A stretch of 64,000 nt of DNA, taken from contig NZ_CP022826.1 of NCBI RefSeq assembly GCF_002269255.1, positions 3,852 through 67,851 of the forward strand, given 5' to 3'. The notes below the pieces were generated by a model. That model was not told the origin of the DNA and searched no databases. It saw only the letters and a list, made by a program, of their open reading frames with translations. This document shows positions 15,907-23,854 of this stretch, piece after piece. How positions within the stretch are numbered: the stretch's first letter is position 1; every line of letters begins with the position of its first letter. The position numbers and the translations under genes were made by a program. Source of the stretch: Klebsiella quasivariicola. GTDB lineage: Bacteria; Pseudomonadota; Gammaproteobacteria; Enterobacterales; Enterobacteriaceae.

Positions 15907-16560
15907 ATGATTCAGTCACGTAATAAATATCTGCAGTTTATGCTGGTTCTGCTGGCAGCCTGGGCCATAGCCTGGGGGGCCATGTTTGTCATGGGGCAGG
16001 CTGTTCTGCTCTATGGGCTGGGGAAAAATACGCTGTTCTTCAGTCATGGTGCTGTACTGGTGTACCTGCTGTGTGTTTTCCTGGTATACCGCCGCTGGGT
16101 TGCTCCGCTACCGGTCGTTGGCCAGCTGAGCAACGTTGGCGCACTGTGGCTGGTTGGCGCGATGGCCGTGGTGTATGTCGGTGAATTTCTGCTGGGTAAA
16201 GTGCTGGACCTGCCCGCTGAGCCATTTATGACGAAACTTTTTGCCGATAAGTCCATACCCGATGTGATCCTGACGTTGCTGGCCGTCTTTATCCTTGCCC
16301 CGCTGAATGAGGAAATCCTGTTCCGTGGTGTCATGCTGAACGTCTTCCGTTCGAGGTACAACTGGACGATGTGGCTGGGCGCGCTGATAACGTCTTTGCT
16401 GTTTGCCGCCGTGCATATGCAGTATCAGAACCTGCTGACCCTGGCAGAAATGTTCCTGGTGGGGCTGATTACATCAGCTGCCCGGATCAGAAGTGGCGGC
16501 CTGCTGCTGCCGGTATTGCTGCATATGGAAGCTACCGCGCTGGGTTTACTGTTGGGCTGA
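15907..16560 (+). CDS. CPBP-family intramembrane protease (Abi/CAAX-type)
   Basis: The 217-residue membrane protein with about six hydrophobic segments is of the CPBP (CAAX protease and bacteriocin-processing) family. The metal-site motifs are present: NEEILFRG (Glu135, Glu136, Arg140), AAVH (His170) and LLPVLLHM (His206). Such proteins process peptides or prenylated proteins in the membrane, and some serve as bacteriocin self-immunity factors. The substrate here is unknown. It is divergent from the exported protein at 15444 and lies 92 bp before pemI. Confidence 0.85.
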   Translation: MIQSRNKYLQFMLVLLAAWAIAWGAMFVMGQAVLLYGLGKNTLFFSHGAVLVYLLCVFLVYRRWVAPLPVVGQLSNVGALWLVGAMAVVYVGEFLLGKVLDLPAEPFMTKLFADKSIPDVILTLLAVFILAPLNEEILFRGVMLNVFRSRYNWTMWLGALITSLLFAAVHMQYQNLLTLAEMFLVGLITSAARIRSGGLLLPVLLHMEATALGLLLG

Positions 16561-16617
16561 AAGTTATATTTTTATTAAACATTGTGCGTTAAAGGCTGGT
16601 ATGTTTTTTTAGTGAAT

Positions 16618-16635
16618 GTTATATTTAAATATAAC
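16618..16635. promoter_or_regulatory. Perfect 18-bp palindrome upstream of pemI (probable PemI operator)
   Basis: GTTATATTTAAATATAAC is a perfect inverted repeat ending 16 bp before the pemI ATG. A further half-site GTTATATTT stands at 16563-16571. MazE/PemI-type antitoxins autoregulate by binding palindromes at this position. Confidence 0.75.
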
Positions 16636-16651
16636 TTTTATGGAGGGAAAA

Positions 16652-16909
16652 ATGCATACCACTCGACTGAAGAAGGTTGGCGGCTCAGTCATGCTGACCG
16701 TCCCACCGGCACTGCTGAATGCGCTGTCGCTGGGTACAGATAATGAAGTTGGCATGGTCATTGATAATGGCCGGCTGATTGTGGAGCCGCACAGACGCCC
16801 GCAGTATTCACTGGCTGAGCTGTTGGCACAGTGCGATCCGAACGCTGAAATCTCGGCAGAAGAACGTGAATGGCTGGATGCGCCGGCGGCTGGTCAGGAG
16901 GAAATCTGA
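16652..16909 (+). CDS. pemI: PemI antitoxin (MazE/AbrB-type)
   Basis: The 85-residue antitoxin has an N-terminal swapped-hairpin AbrB DNA-binding domain (TTRLKKVGGSVMLTVPPALL, residues 3-22). Its acidic C-terminus (NAEISAEEREWLDAPAAG) would bind and neutralise PemK. GGAGGG lies 4 bp before the ATG at 16652. The toxin gene starts 1 bp after the stop codon, the usual coupling. It should repress the pair together with PemK at the palindrome upstream, and its loss kills plasmid-free daughters (post-segregational killing). Confidence 0.92.
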   Translation: MHTTRLKKVGGSVMLTVPPALLNALSLGTDNEVGMVIDNGRLIVEPHRRPQYSLAELLAQCDPNAEISAEEREWLDAPAAGQEEI

Positions 16910-16910
16910 C

Positions 16911-17243
16911 ATGGAAAGAGGGGAAATCTGGCTTGTCTCGCTTGACCCTACCGCAGGTCATGAGCAGCAGGGAACGCGGCCGGTACTGATTGTCACGCCG
17001 GCTGCTTTTAACCGCGTGACCCGCCTGCCTGTTGTTGTGCCCGTGACCAGCGGAGGTAATTTTGCCCGCACAGCAGGCTTTGCTGTGTCGCTTGACGGCG
17101 CCGGCATACGTACCACCGGCGTTGTGCGTTGCGATCAACCCCGGACGATCGATATGAAAGCCCGCGGCGGCAAACGACTCGAACGGGTGCCAGAGACTAT
17201 CATGGACGACGTTCTTGGCTGTCTGGCCACCATCCTGACCTGA
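16911..17243 (+). CDS. pemK: PemK toxin (MazF-family endoribonuclease)
   Basis: This 110-residue, sequence-specific mRNA interferase has family motifs MERGEIWLVSLDPTAGHEQQ, GTRPVLIVTP (20-30), LPVVVPVTSGG, and GVVRCDQPRTIDMKAR with the C-terminal Arg/Asp region. It is translated from an ATG immediately after the pemI stop, with AGGAGG inside the pemI 3' end. It forms the plasmid addiction module with PemI, an invariable part of IncL/M backbones as I recall them. Confidence 0.93.
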   Translation: MERGEIWLVSLDPTAGHEQQGTRPVLIVTPAAFNRVTRLPVVVPVTSGGNFARTAGFAVSLDGAGIRTTGVVRCDQPRTIDMKARGGKRLERVPETIMDDVLGCLATILT

Positions 17244-17302
17244 CCCCAGCGTGCCGGCATGAAATATGCCGGCATTGCCTGTTTCCTGAAGCCTGCAATA
17301 TA

Positions 17303-17318
17303 CTGTATGTATAAACAG
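17303..17318 (+). promoter_or_regulatory. LexA (SOS) box of the mucAB operon
   Basis: CTGTATGTATAAACAG fits the CTGT-N8-ACAG consensus perfectly and lies 18 bp before the mucA ATG at 17336. It predicts repression by host LexA and induction by DNA damage. It probably also overlaps the promoter, since ATACTGTATGTAT includes -10-like bases. Confidence 0.93.
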
Positions 17319-17335
17319 TTGTTGGAGGCTAAATT

Positions 17336-17770
17336 ATGGCGCTGGATCTCGTTTATCCCCGGCCTTCAGTGGAAGGTGACGCACTCCCTTTTTTTGCCGA
17401 GCCCGTTGCGGCCGGCTTTCCCAGCCCGGCCGCAGGCTATGAGGCCAATGAACTTAACCTGCATGATTACTGCGTGCGGCGTCCGGCCGCAACGTACTTC
17501 TTGCGTGTGTCCGGCGATTCTATGCGTGATGCCCGCATTCATGATGGCGATGTGCTGGTCGTCGATCGGGCAGAAGAGCCCCGGCACGGCAGCATCGTGA
17601 TTGCCAGCATCGATAATGAATTTACGGTCAAGCAGCTGCAGCTCCGCCCTTACCCCTGCCTGATGCCGCTGAATCCGGCTTTTCCGCCAATCAGGTTTGA
17701 TCCAGAGGCGCTGCAGATATGGGGTGTGGTTACGTTCACTGTCATGAGACACCGCCCGTGTACGCCTTAA
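17336..17770 (+). CDS. mucA: MucA, UmuD-like SOS mutagenesis protein
   Basis: The 144-residue UmuD homolog cleaves itself with RecA* help to form the active partner of a Pol V-type polymerase. The expected Ala-Gly cleavage site is at about 26-27 (EPVAAGFPSP), the catalytic Ser at 62 (VSGDSMRDA) and Lys at 99 (FTVKQL). GGAGG precedes the ATG by 7 bp, and the LexA box lies just upstream. The stop codon overlaps the mucB start region by 13 bases, as in umuDC. It is intact, but its partner gene is not. Confidence 0.93.
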   Translation: MALDLVYPRPSVEGDALPFFAEPVAAGFPSPAAGYEANELNLHDYCVRRPAATYFLRVSGDSMRDARIHDGDVLVVDRAEEPRHGSIVIASIDNEFTVKQLQLRPYPCLMPLNPAFPPIRFDPEALQIWGVVTFTVMRHRPCTP

Positions 17771-19022
17771 TCGATGTCAATTCGATGTACTGCAGCTGCG
17801 AAGAAGCGTTCCGCCCTGATTTACGAGGTCGCCCTGTGGTCGTTCTCAGCAACAACGACGGGGCGCTTGTTGCGGTCAATCGCGCGGCGAAAGCGCTTGG
17901 CGTGCGCCGCGGGGAGCCCTATTTCCGCTGCCGCCGCCTGCTGGAACAGCATAACGTTGCCGTATTCAATTCCAACTACACCCTTTACGCCTCATTCTCC
18001 GCCAGATTTGCAACCGTGGTGGAGAGTCTGGCGCCGCGGACATTTGTTTACTCAATTGATGAGCTCTTTGCGGATGCCTCTCATATGGAGGGAGTGATGA
18101 CGCCGCAGGCGTTTGGCCAGCTTTTGCGGGCTGAAGTGCTGCGCCAGACAACGCTCACCTGTGGAGTCGGCGTCGCGCCAACGAAGACGCTGGCCAAGCT
18201 GTGCAACCATGCCGCAAAGACGTGGCCTGCTACCGGGGGGTTGTGGCGCTCAGTGATCCTGTAAGACTGAAAAAGCTGATGAGCCTGGTGGCGGCCGGCG
18301 ATGTGTGGGGCGTTGGCCATCGTACCGAAAAAGGGCTGGCGGCAATGGGGATCAAAACGGCGCTGGCGCTCGCAGAGATGGATATCCGTCTTGCACGCCG
18401 GCTGTACGGTGTGACGCTGGAAAGGACCATTCGTGAGCTGCGTGGCGAGGCCTGCTTTGCCCTGGAGGAAGGAACCGGCGCGAAACAGCAGCTTGTTGTA
18501 TCCCGTTCGTTTGGAGCACGGGTCACGCAACTGGCGCAGATGCAGCAGGCGGTGACTAAATATGCCACACGGGCAGGGGAAAAGTTGCGCCAGGAAAACC
18601 GCCTGGCGAAGGTGGTAACGGTCTTTATCCGCAGCAGTGCTTATGACGCCGGCGGTGTGCCCTACAGTAACCAGGCTACGGAAGTGCTTCCCGTGCCAAG
18701 CCAGGATACCCGCGACATCATCGCCGCGGCGCAGCTGGGACTGTCGCGTATCTGGCGTGAGGGCGTGCGGTATGCAAAAGCCGGCGTGATGCTCAGCGAT
18801 CTGCAGGGATATGAAACCCAGCTGGATCTGTTTTCGCCGGCTGCTGTGCGGCCGGGCAGCGAAAAACTGATGGCCACCATCGACAAAATAAACAGGGAAG
18901 GAAGGTCAAGGATCTTCTTCGCCGGAGAAGGTATTGATCCGGAATATGCCATGCGCCGTGAAATGTTGTCCCCGGCCTACACCACGCAGTGGAAGGATAT
19001 TCCCGCGGCGTTTATGCGATAA
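17758..19022 (+). pseudogene. mucB: mucB (UmuC-like Y-family polymerase) with a frameshift
   Basis: The UmuC/MucB-type DNA polymerase would be about 420 residues. It starts at a GTG at 17758 (VYALIDVNSMYCSCEEAFRP) and has YSIDELFAD with catalytic acids. In frame one it reads ...KLCNHAAKTWPATGG and then meets a TAA at 18262-18264. The correct continuation (VVALSDPVRLKKLM...) is in another frame and runs to 19022 (C-terminus ...KDIPAAFMR). The break is at a run of six G (18235-18240), where one more base restores the frame. The protein is truncated within the palm/fingers part. It could be a real mutation or an assembly error in a homopolymer. Confidence 0.85.
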
Positions 19023-19144
19023 CAGCGATGTGCAGCCGCTCTTGACGGCGGCTTGTTTTCCCTGGTGTCGGGAACATTAAAACCTCTCCTTACTGCCCGC
19101 GTGATAGGGTTGTATTTCCGGCTAATTCCAGATAGTCCCGGCCC

Positions 19145-19354
19145 TTATCGTGGTGCATAGCCCTCTTCAGCCAGTGCTTTCATGATCTGGTTGATTCCAT
19201 CCATCATCAGATATGCCTCAATATCTGACGTCGCCAGGCCGCGGCAGTCACTGAATCCCAGACGCTTAACCAGTTGCGCCAGAGCCTGCGCTTCTCTGTG
19301 TGTCAGTTGTATATTCACTTCAACGGGTTTTTCGTGGCGAATTTCATCTTTCAT
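19145..19354 (-). CDS. Small conserved plasmid protein, unknown function
   Basis: The 69-residue protein starts at 19354 (MKDEIRHEKPVEVNIQLTHR) with AAGGA upstream. A longer frame to 19447 overlaps the neighbour and has no better site. Its sequence REAQALAQLVKRLGFSDCRG followed by ...DGINQIMKALAEEG is helical and hydrophilic. I do not recognise a family. It is the last gene of a leftward cluster that begins at 21853, starting 2 bp after the 72-residue membrane protein. Confidence 0.65.
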   Translation of the reverse strand: MKDEIRHEKPVEVNIQLTHREAQALAQLVKRLGFSDCRGLATSDIEAYLMMDGINQIMKALAEEGYAPR

Positions 19355-19356
19355 GG

Positions 19357-19575
19357 TCAGAGTCCTTTTTTGATGTTTCGTGAAATGTACCAGGCTTCTT
19401 TTGCCTGAGCTACAGCCCAGATCCAGACGAGAGTTGACACAATGCACAGCCCCGTCATGTTCCAGAAATGACCTGTCGTATATTCATGGCTATGAAGCAG
19501 GAGGCCGGCGCCGGCCGCCAGGCTCATGACCAGGAAAAGGACGGCTGCGCCGGCGTGATAAATGATGCTGAACAT
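19357..19575 (-). CDS. Small membrane protein, unknown function
   Basis: The 72-residue protein has two hydrophobic segments (IIYHAGAAVLFLVMSLAAGAG at about 4-24 and WNMTGLCIVSTLVWIWAVAQ at about 38-57) and a basic C-terminus (SRNIKKGL). No family is recognised. It lies between the DUF6884-like gene and the 69-residue gene on the same strand with short gaps, so it is probably co-expressed with them. Confidence 0.65.
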   Translation of the reverse strand: MFSIIYHAGAAVLFLVMSLAAGAGLLLHSHEYTTGHFWNMTGLCIVSTLVWIWAVAQAKEAWYISRNIKKGL

Positions 19576-19619
19576 GTAAAACCCCCTTCTGGCGACGGTA
19601 GCGCCAGTCTCTGTCTGTA

Positions 19620-20303
19620 TTAAATGGTCGCCGCCTGCCGGGCGTCTGCCTGCATCATGGCGTCAATCAGGGCGCCGGCGCAGGCAATATTCAGGCACGT
19701 CATGTTCGATTTCAGGGTCGCCATCATGTCCGCGCGGCTTCTTTTCAGAAACGGCTGCAGCGGACCACGATAGCCCTGTGAGGTCACGATAATCAGCTGA
19801 GTGGCCGCATCATGCAGTGCCGGCACGCCGGCCAGAATATCCTGCTCAGCCGCGCTGATATACACGGGTGAACCGGCGATCACAAAGCGCTCGTCCGGGC
19901 AGCGTTGCATCAGCTCAGCCAGGGAGGCGCAGCGGCCAGCCAGCGGGGGCCGTGCCGTCAGTGAGCCCCAGACGGTCGCCGGCGCGAAGGGCATGGCGTG
20001 AAACGTTGCCTCATACGCGACCGCCGGATCGGTATGGTGGCGCAGCCCCAGACCGGCCGACATGGCCCACAGCTCGATGCCCGGCCACCGCGCCGCGATA
20101 CCGCGGGCACGCAGCCAGTGTGCGCCCCGGTAAAGCTCTCCCGTTTCCAGCACCCTGCCAGGACGGCGGGCAGCCTGGGCGATCAGCCTGTACCAGCCGT
20201 CAAAGGCGTCATCAAGGGAAGTGTCGCCCGGAAAAACGGTATCCTCCACGCTGCCCGCCTTGCGCCGGGTACAGGTGGTGATGAGGTGAAGACGTCTGTT
20301 CAT
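19620..20303 (-). CDS. DUF6884-like protein, unknown function
   Basis: The 227-residue protein begins with RLHLITTCTRRKAGS and contains ETGELYRGAHWLRARG...WPGIELWAMSAGLGLRHH and AVAYEATF. These resemble DUF6884, in which a 'CS..K' segment, an 'lY.s..f' segment and an 'ilSAkhGLl' segment are followed by 'YE'. Such domains appear beside tRNA-guanine transglycosylase-like genes and in phage-related clusters, but the activity is unproven. Its ATG abuts the stop of the upstream helix-turn-helix gene (20304), suggesting coupling. The assignment is by eye and moderate. Confidence 0.6.
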   Translation of the reverse strand: MNRRLHLITTCTRRKAGSVEDTVFPGDTSLDDAFDGWYRLIAQAARRPGRVLETGELYRGAHWLRARGIAARWPGIELWAMSAGLGLRHHTDPAVAYEATFHAMPFAPATVWGSLTARPPLAGRCASLAELMQRCPDERFVIAGSPVYISAAEQDILAGVPALHDAATQLIIVTSQGYRGPLQPFLKRSRADMMATLKSNMTCLNIACAGALIDAMMQADARQAATI

Positions 20304-20561
20304 TCAGGGCCTCCCGGCTCTGGTGCGTCTGTGCGGTTCGCCGGGCCGCCGGGCACGAATATCGGGCAGACCCCGGCAGGCATCGTTCCAGTGCGTGCCC
20401 CGTTCGGGGTTATTGGCCAGCTTACTGATCCAGGTTTCTGACACATTCCAGCGGCGGGCCAGCTCCTTCTGCTTCCAGCCTTTCGCCCTGAGCAGCGCCC
20501 GCCACTCCTGCGGGGAAAGCGGCGCCGCCGTGATGCCGGCCGCATGACAGGTCGTTTTCAT
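20304..20561 (-). CDS. Small helix-turn-helix protein
   Basis: The start at 20561 (MKTTCHAAGITAAPLSPQEW) has GGGAG upstream and gives 85 residues. The core LRAKGWKQKELARRWNVSET followed by WISKLANNPERG is a helix-turn-helix of the Cro/C1 or phage-repressor type at about residues 23-52. The tail (IRARRPGEPHRRTRAGRP) is very basic. It sits between the repeat-containing ribbon-helix-helix gene, ending 17 bp upstream, and the DUF6884-like gene, so it may regulate this operon. Confidence 0.7.
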   Translation of the reverse strand: MKTTCHAAGITAAPLSPQEWRALLRAKGWKQKELARRWNVSETWISKLANNPERGTHWNDACRGLPDIRARRPGEPHRRTRAGRP

Positions 20562-20578
20562 CGCGTATGCTCCCGGCC

Positions 20579-21853
20579 CTAATCCTGCCCCGGCCGTGCC
20601 GGCTGGATTTGACGCAGTATTGTTGTTGCCTGCCATCCCGTAAACCCGAAGGTATCGGCCAGTTCGCCGGGCAGTGACGCGGCCAGGCGCGGCAGTTCGT
20701 CCGGGGATTCATTGTGAAAGACAAAACTGACCCCCTCATCCCTGATGCGCGACATCAACATTGCAATAAGCCGGTGCGGTCCCTCATGGCTGGCGTATTC
20801 CGTGACCTTTTCAGTAAACCGCCGGGGATTGCTGCAGCTGATACCCCGGTCGGCCAGGAACGCCAGAAAGCGCTGCAGGAAACCGGGGAGATCCCTGGCG
20901 GTCAGGGCGGGTTTCAGCACCGCTTCTGCCTGGGCCTGTGTGAAGCCAAACGCCGCCGCCAGCTCAGGGGAAAAGTCCGGCGTGTCAGCGCTGGCCTCAA
21001 AAATGACGCCATCGTTTATGGCCTGCTGCATGTCCGGGGGCATATTCCCGATCATATTTTCACGCACGCCCCATGCACGGCCGGCGCTTTCGGTCAGTCT
21101 CTGCGGATCGCTGCAGCTGACGCCCCGCTCCGCCAGGAACGTCAGGAAACGCTGCAGGACGGCGGCGCCGATCTCGCCGGAGACGGGCGCTTCCCCGGAG
21201 GGATAGAAGACCCTGACGTTGGTGTTATCCAGTAAGGCCTGTTCAGCGCCGGCGCCGGACCCGGTGCTTTTTCCGCTCCGCCAGGCCGTATTATTTCGAC
21301 TGACGATGGCAGGATCGACATGTTCGCTGTCCACGATGCTGTTAATGAACGTCACTGACTGTTCTTCGCTGAAATCAAAGTCGCGCTGTAACAGGGACAG
21401 CAGCCTGTCATGCCAGTCATCTTTCACGCGACTGGCGGCATTAACCATGAACGTGACGTTCAGTACACCGGCCAGTAAACAGGCAGCCTGGTCGGCCACA
21501 TACAGGCTGAAGTACTCCAGTACCGCCTGTTCAAATGCAGCGGGATCGCAGCAGACCACTTCCACAGCTCCCAGCGACTGCAGAAACCGCCGGGTGTTTT
21601 CGGTCACAGCGTCGGCGGGATTGAGGGCGATGGCGCGGCCGCGCTGTGACTGGATGTCAAATGTGACGATACGCTCCGTGACGGGCATCCGGCCGTGATC
21701 GGCGATGAAGCGGTAAAGCTGCTCCACTGCTTCCGTGGCGGTCATGCCCATTGCCTCCAGACGCAGTTCGGCGCGTTTCTTCAGCTGCTCATCGAGACGC
21801 ACGGTCAGCTGGGCGTTTTTGGCCCGCTTTTTACGTTCAAAAAAACCGGTCAT
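20579..21853 (-). CDS. Protein with N-terminal ribbon-helix-helix (RelB-like) domain and three internal repeats
   Basis: The 424-residue protein starts at 21853 (MTGFFERKKRAKNAQLTVRL) with AGGAAGGAG in front. Residues 12-55 look like a RelB/DinJ-type ribbon-helix-helix (AQLTVRLDEQLKKRAELRLE, then EAMGMTATEAVEQLYRFI). The rest contains three related units of about 85-90 residues beginning near 88, 233 and 325: (R)RFL..L....V.C.DP..., then V.F..., then FGF or FDF..QA. Units 2 and 3 are the closest (LQRFLTFLAERGVSCSDPQR and LQRFLAFLADRGISCSNPRR). I know no characterised protein of this build. Direct repeats before the gene suggest autoregulation. It heads the leftward cluster. Confidence 0.7.
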   Translation of the reverse strand: MTGFFERKKRAKNAQLTVRLDEQLKKRAELRLEAMGMTATEAVEQLYRFIADHGRMPVTERIVTFDIQSQRGRAIALNPADAVTENTRRFLQSLGAVEVVCCDPAAFEQAVLEYFSLYVADQAACLLAGVLNVTFMVNAASRVKDDWHDRLLSLLQRDFDFSEEQSVTFINSIVDSEHVDPAIVSRNNTAWRSGKSTGSGAGAEQALLDNTNVRVFYPSGEAPVSGEIGAAVLQRFLTFLAERGVSCSDPQRLTESAGRAWGVRENMIGNMPPDMQQAINDGVIFEASADTPDFSPELAAAFGFTQAQAEAVLKPALTARDLPGFLQRFLAFLADRGISCSNPRRFTEKVTEYASHEGPHRLIAMLMSRIRDEGVSFVFHNESPDELPRLAASLPGELADTFGFTGWQATTILRQIQPARPGQD

Positions 21854-21866
21854 GCTCCTTCCTTTT

Positions 21867-21905
21867 TGTACAGTCATTTGGCTTTACATAATGTACAGCC
21901 ATTTG
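21867..21905. promoter_or_regulatory. Direct repeats, probable operator of the ribbon-helix-helix gene
   Basis: TGTACAGTCATTTG (21867-21880) and TGTACAGCCATTTG (21892-21905) match at 13 of 14 positions, 25 bp apart, directly before the leftward gene starting at 21853. Tandem sites on one face of the helix are typical for ribbon-helix-helix regulators. Confidence 0.65.
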
Positions 21906-21909
21906 TACC

Positions 21910-22371
21910 GCACTTTTGCGCGCGGGACCACATTTTTTCACCGTTGCGGTTTAGCGGTATTCTCCGCAGCGCCGCCACTTATCCACCGTTTCTGTGGATA
22001 ACGCTATATGTAGTGGCTCCGTCAGCTGAGAACGGCACAAGATATGGTGCCCGCGCACGGCAACCGTGCGACCGTCCCCCTGCCTTCCTCTCCCTGTTGA
22101 TTTCGCTTTTTTCGGTATTTACGTTTTTTCCGCAATGGCGGCACCGGCGAAAAGGTATTTTCCGGTGGTTGCAGGCGTAAAAGTCACAAGGTGAAAAGAT
22201 AAGGGGGCGAATCATCCGGCGGGGTAAATCGTGCGGTCGTCATGCAGCGTGATGATTACCGGTGTGTCGCTTCATTGAATTAGCTTTTAGTGCTAAATCT
22301 AAATATTTATAATATACGCATGAAACCTAATTTATTAGAGTATGGTTATTCAGTAAACAACGGCAAGCGGA
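21910..22371. other. 460-bp non-coding region with an inverted pair of DnaA-box-like sequences
   Basis: No gene is recognised. TTATCCACC (21979-21987) and TGTGGATAA (21993-22001, a perfect DnaA box on the minus strand) form an inverted pair 5 bp apart. Further right the sequence becomes AT-rich (TTAGTGCTAAATCTAAATATTTATAATATACGC region, about 22288-22320). It separates a leftward from a rightward operon, so promoters for both must be here. Confidence 0.5.
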
Positions 22372-22380
22372 GTGAACGGG

Positions 22381-22737
22381 ATGGAATATGAAGCGTACAA
22401 GGTTCGCGGCTACGGCTTCGGACTGAAGAAAGAGATCACCGGCGTGCTGGGTCGTTACCCCACGCAGGAAGAGGCGCAGAAGGTCGCGGACGACTACACG
22501 CAGGCCTGCCTGCGGGATAACCTGCCGGACAGTTACGATATGGGCATGGTCCGGCCGGTCGCTGCCGGCGAACCTGCTGCCCTCGATCCGGACGTGTTTC
22601 GCGGTCCGGGCGCGCCGTTCCTGATGGATGCCGGCCAGATAACCACGGGTCACACGGTATGCCTGGGCAAAGCAGCGGATGGAAAACGGTTTTATTTTGG
22701 CGGGGAGCATTCCGATGGCCACCAAACATATAAATGA
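22381..22737 (+). CDS. Conserved plasmid protein, unknown function
   Basis: The 118-residue protein starts at the ATG at 22381, 8 bp after GGAG. A GTG at 22372 is less well placed. The sequence MEYEAYKVRGYGFGLKKEIT, then GRYPTQEEAQKVADDYTQAC, suggests a small alpha/beta fold. No family is recognised. It is the first of three overlapping or closely spaced rightward genes (22381, 22715, 23295) ended by a terminator at 23715. Confidence 0.65.
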   Translation: MEYEAYKVRGYGFGLKKEITGVLGRYPTQEEAQKVADDYTQACLRDNLPDSYDMGMVRPVAAGEPAALDPDVFRGPGAPFLMDAGQITTGHTVCLGKAADGKRFYFGGEHSDGHQTYK

Positions 22738-23293
22738 TGAGCTCTGGAATCGCATTGAGGCGCTGACCGTCAAAGCGAACACCATGCATGGGCTGCTGCG
22801 GCCGATTAAAGAGGCTGAAGTACTGCATCTTGTCCTGCAGCGTGGCCTGGAGCTGCTTACGGACGACGATCTGCTGCAGCTGGGCAAGTACCGGCGGCCG
22901 ATTGGATTCGTGCTGCGTCGGCCGGGCATGGAGATGCTGAAGCTGGATACTCTGAGTATGGCTGACGCCGCTACTATCCTCATGCGCAGCGGACCGGCAA
23001 CGCTGTGCATCTGGAGTCGTGACGATATCCTGCGTCAGGCCGGTGAAGATGTGATCCGCGAACGACTGCCGGATGCAGCCCTGCTGTCGGAGGGGGATGA
23101 CCGGGCCCGGTTCCAGACGCTGCTGCCCGGATTCTGGAACGCCGCGCACCGGGGGGAAACGGCCGTGATTTCCCTGCGGGCTGACAGTGCGGATTACGCG
23201 ATTGCGCGTATAACCGATCTGATGTGTGAAGCCCTACTGGGTTATAAAGGGCAGCGGGCCTGGCGGCCAGCTGAAGACGAACAGGGGGAATAA
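22715..23293 (+). CDS. Plasmid protein with ribbon-helix-helix-like N-terminus, unknown function
   Basis: The start at 22715 (MATKHINDELWNRIEALTVK) has GGGGAG upstream and overlaps the previous gene by 23 bp, giving 192 residues. The first 60 residues (HINDELWNRIEALT...VLHLVLQRGLELLTDDDLLQ) resemble a ribbon-helix-helix module as found in plasmid transfer and partition regulators. The remainder is not recognised. The gap to the next gene is 1 bp, so they are translated together. Confidence 0.65.
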   Translation: MATKHINDELWNRIEALTVKANTMHGLLRPIKEAEVLHLVLQRGLELLTDDDLLQLGKYRRPIGFVLRRPGMEMLKLDTLSMADAATILMRSGPATLCIWSRDDILRQAGEDVIRERLPDAALLSEGDDRARFQTLLPGFWNAAHRGETAVISLRADSADYAIARITDLMCEALLGYKGQRAWRPAEDEQGE

Positions 23294-23294
23294 C

Positions 23295-23702
23295 ATGGTG
23301 ACTCAGCCTATGGTGCTTCTGGGCGCGGTACACCCCGTAGCGGGTTATCTCTTCCTGGAAGTGATCCCTGACAGTGAGGTTGGCTTCGTTGATATATATC
23401 AGCTGACCGACCGTCTTTATGTTGGCGATTATCTGGTCATTAACAATCCGGAATGGCGGCGGCGTGAACCTGCATTTGACGGCCGGCCGTGGGATGAATG
23501 GGTGATCCGTGAACACCTGTCCCGCATAGACTGGTATTCGAATGACACCATTCTGAGGTTATGTCAGAGGCACAATCTGTCATGTGCTGACCTGCAAAAG
23601 TGGGGAGAAAACGTGGCACGCTGGAAGGATGTACCGGTGATGGTAGCGCGTGAAGAAGACGACGTGTCCATCACACTTCTTTCAGGGTTTACAGATAACT
23701 GA
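23295..23702 (+). CDS. Conserved plasmid protein, unknown function
   Basis: The 135-residue protein starts MVTQPMVLLGAVHPVAGYLF at 23295, with AGGGGGAA at the end of the preceding gene as ribosome-binding site. It is acidic and Trp-rich (NNPEWRRREPAFDGRPWDEW, LSRIDWYSND, LQKWGENVARWKDV) with no signal or membrane segment. The function is unknown. It closes the three-gene cluster. Confidence 0.65.
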   Translation: MVTQPMVLLGAVHPVAGYLFLEVIPDSEVGFVDIYQLTDRLYVGDYLVINNPEWRRREPAFDGRPWDEWVIREHLSRIDWYSNDTILRLCQRHNLSCADLQKWGENVARWKDVPVMVAREEDDVSITLLSGFTDN

Positions 23703-23714
23703 TGATGCATACAC

Positions 23715-23749
23715 AAAAGGCGTCCAACTGGTGAGGAAGGGCGCCTTTT
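23715..23749. terminator. Intrinsic terminator
   Basis: AAAAGGCG at 23715 pairs with CGCCTTTT ending at 23749 around a 19-base loop that can pair further (TCC with GGG). It ends the 22381-23702 cluster. Confidence 0.7.
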
Positions 23750-23854
23750 AATTATAGACCTTTTTATTACTTAACTTTCTGTCGGAGTAAACGGAAAATT
23801 AATCTGTTAATCACTGCGAGTATAAATCCCCGATAAGCGTGGTGCAACGCCCTA

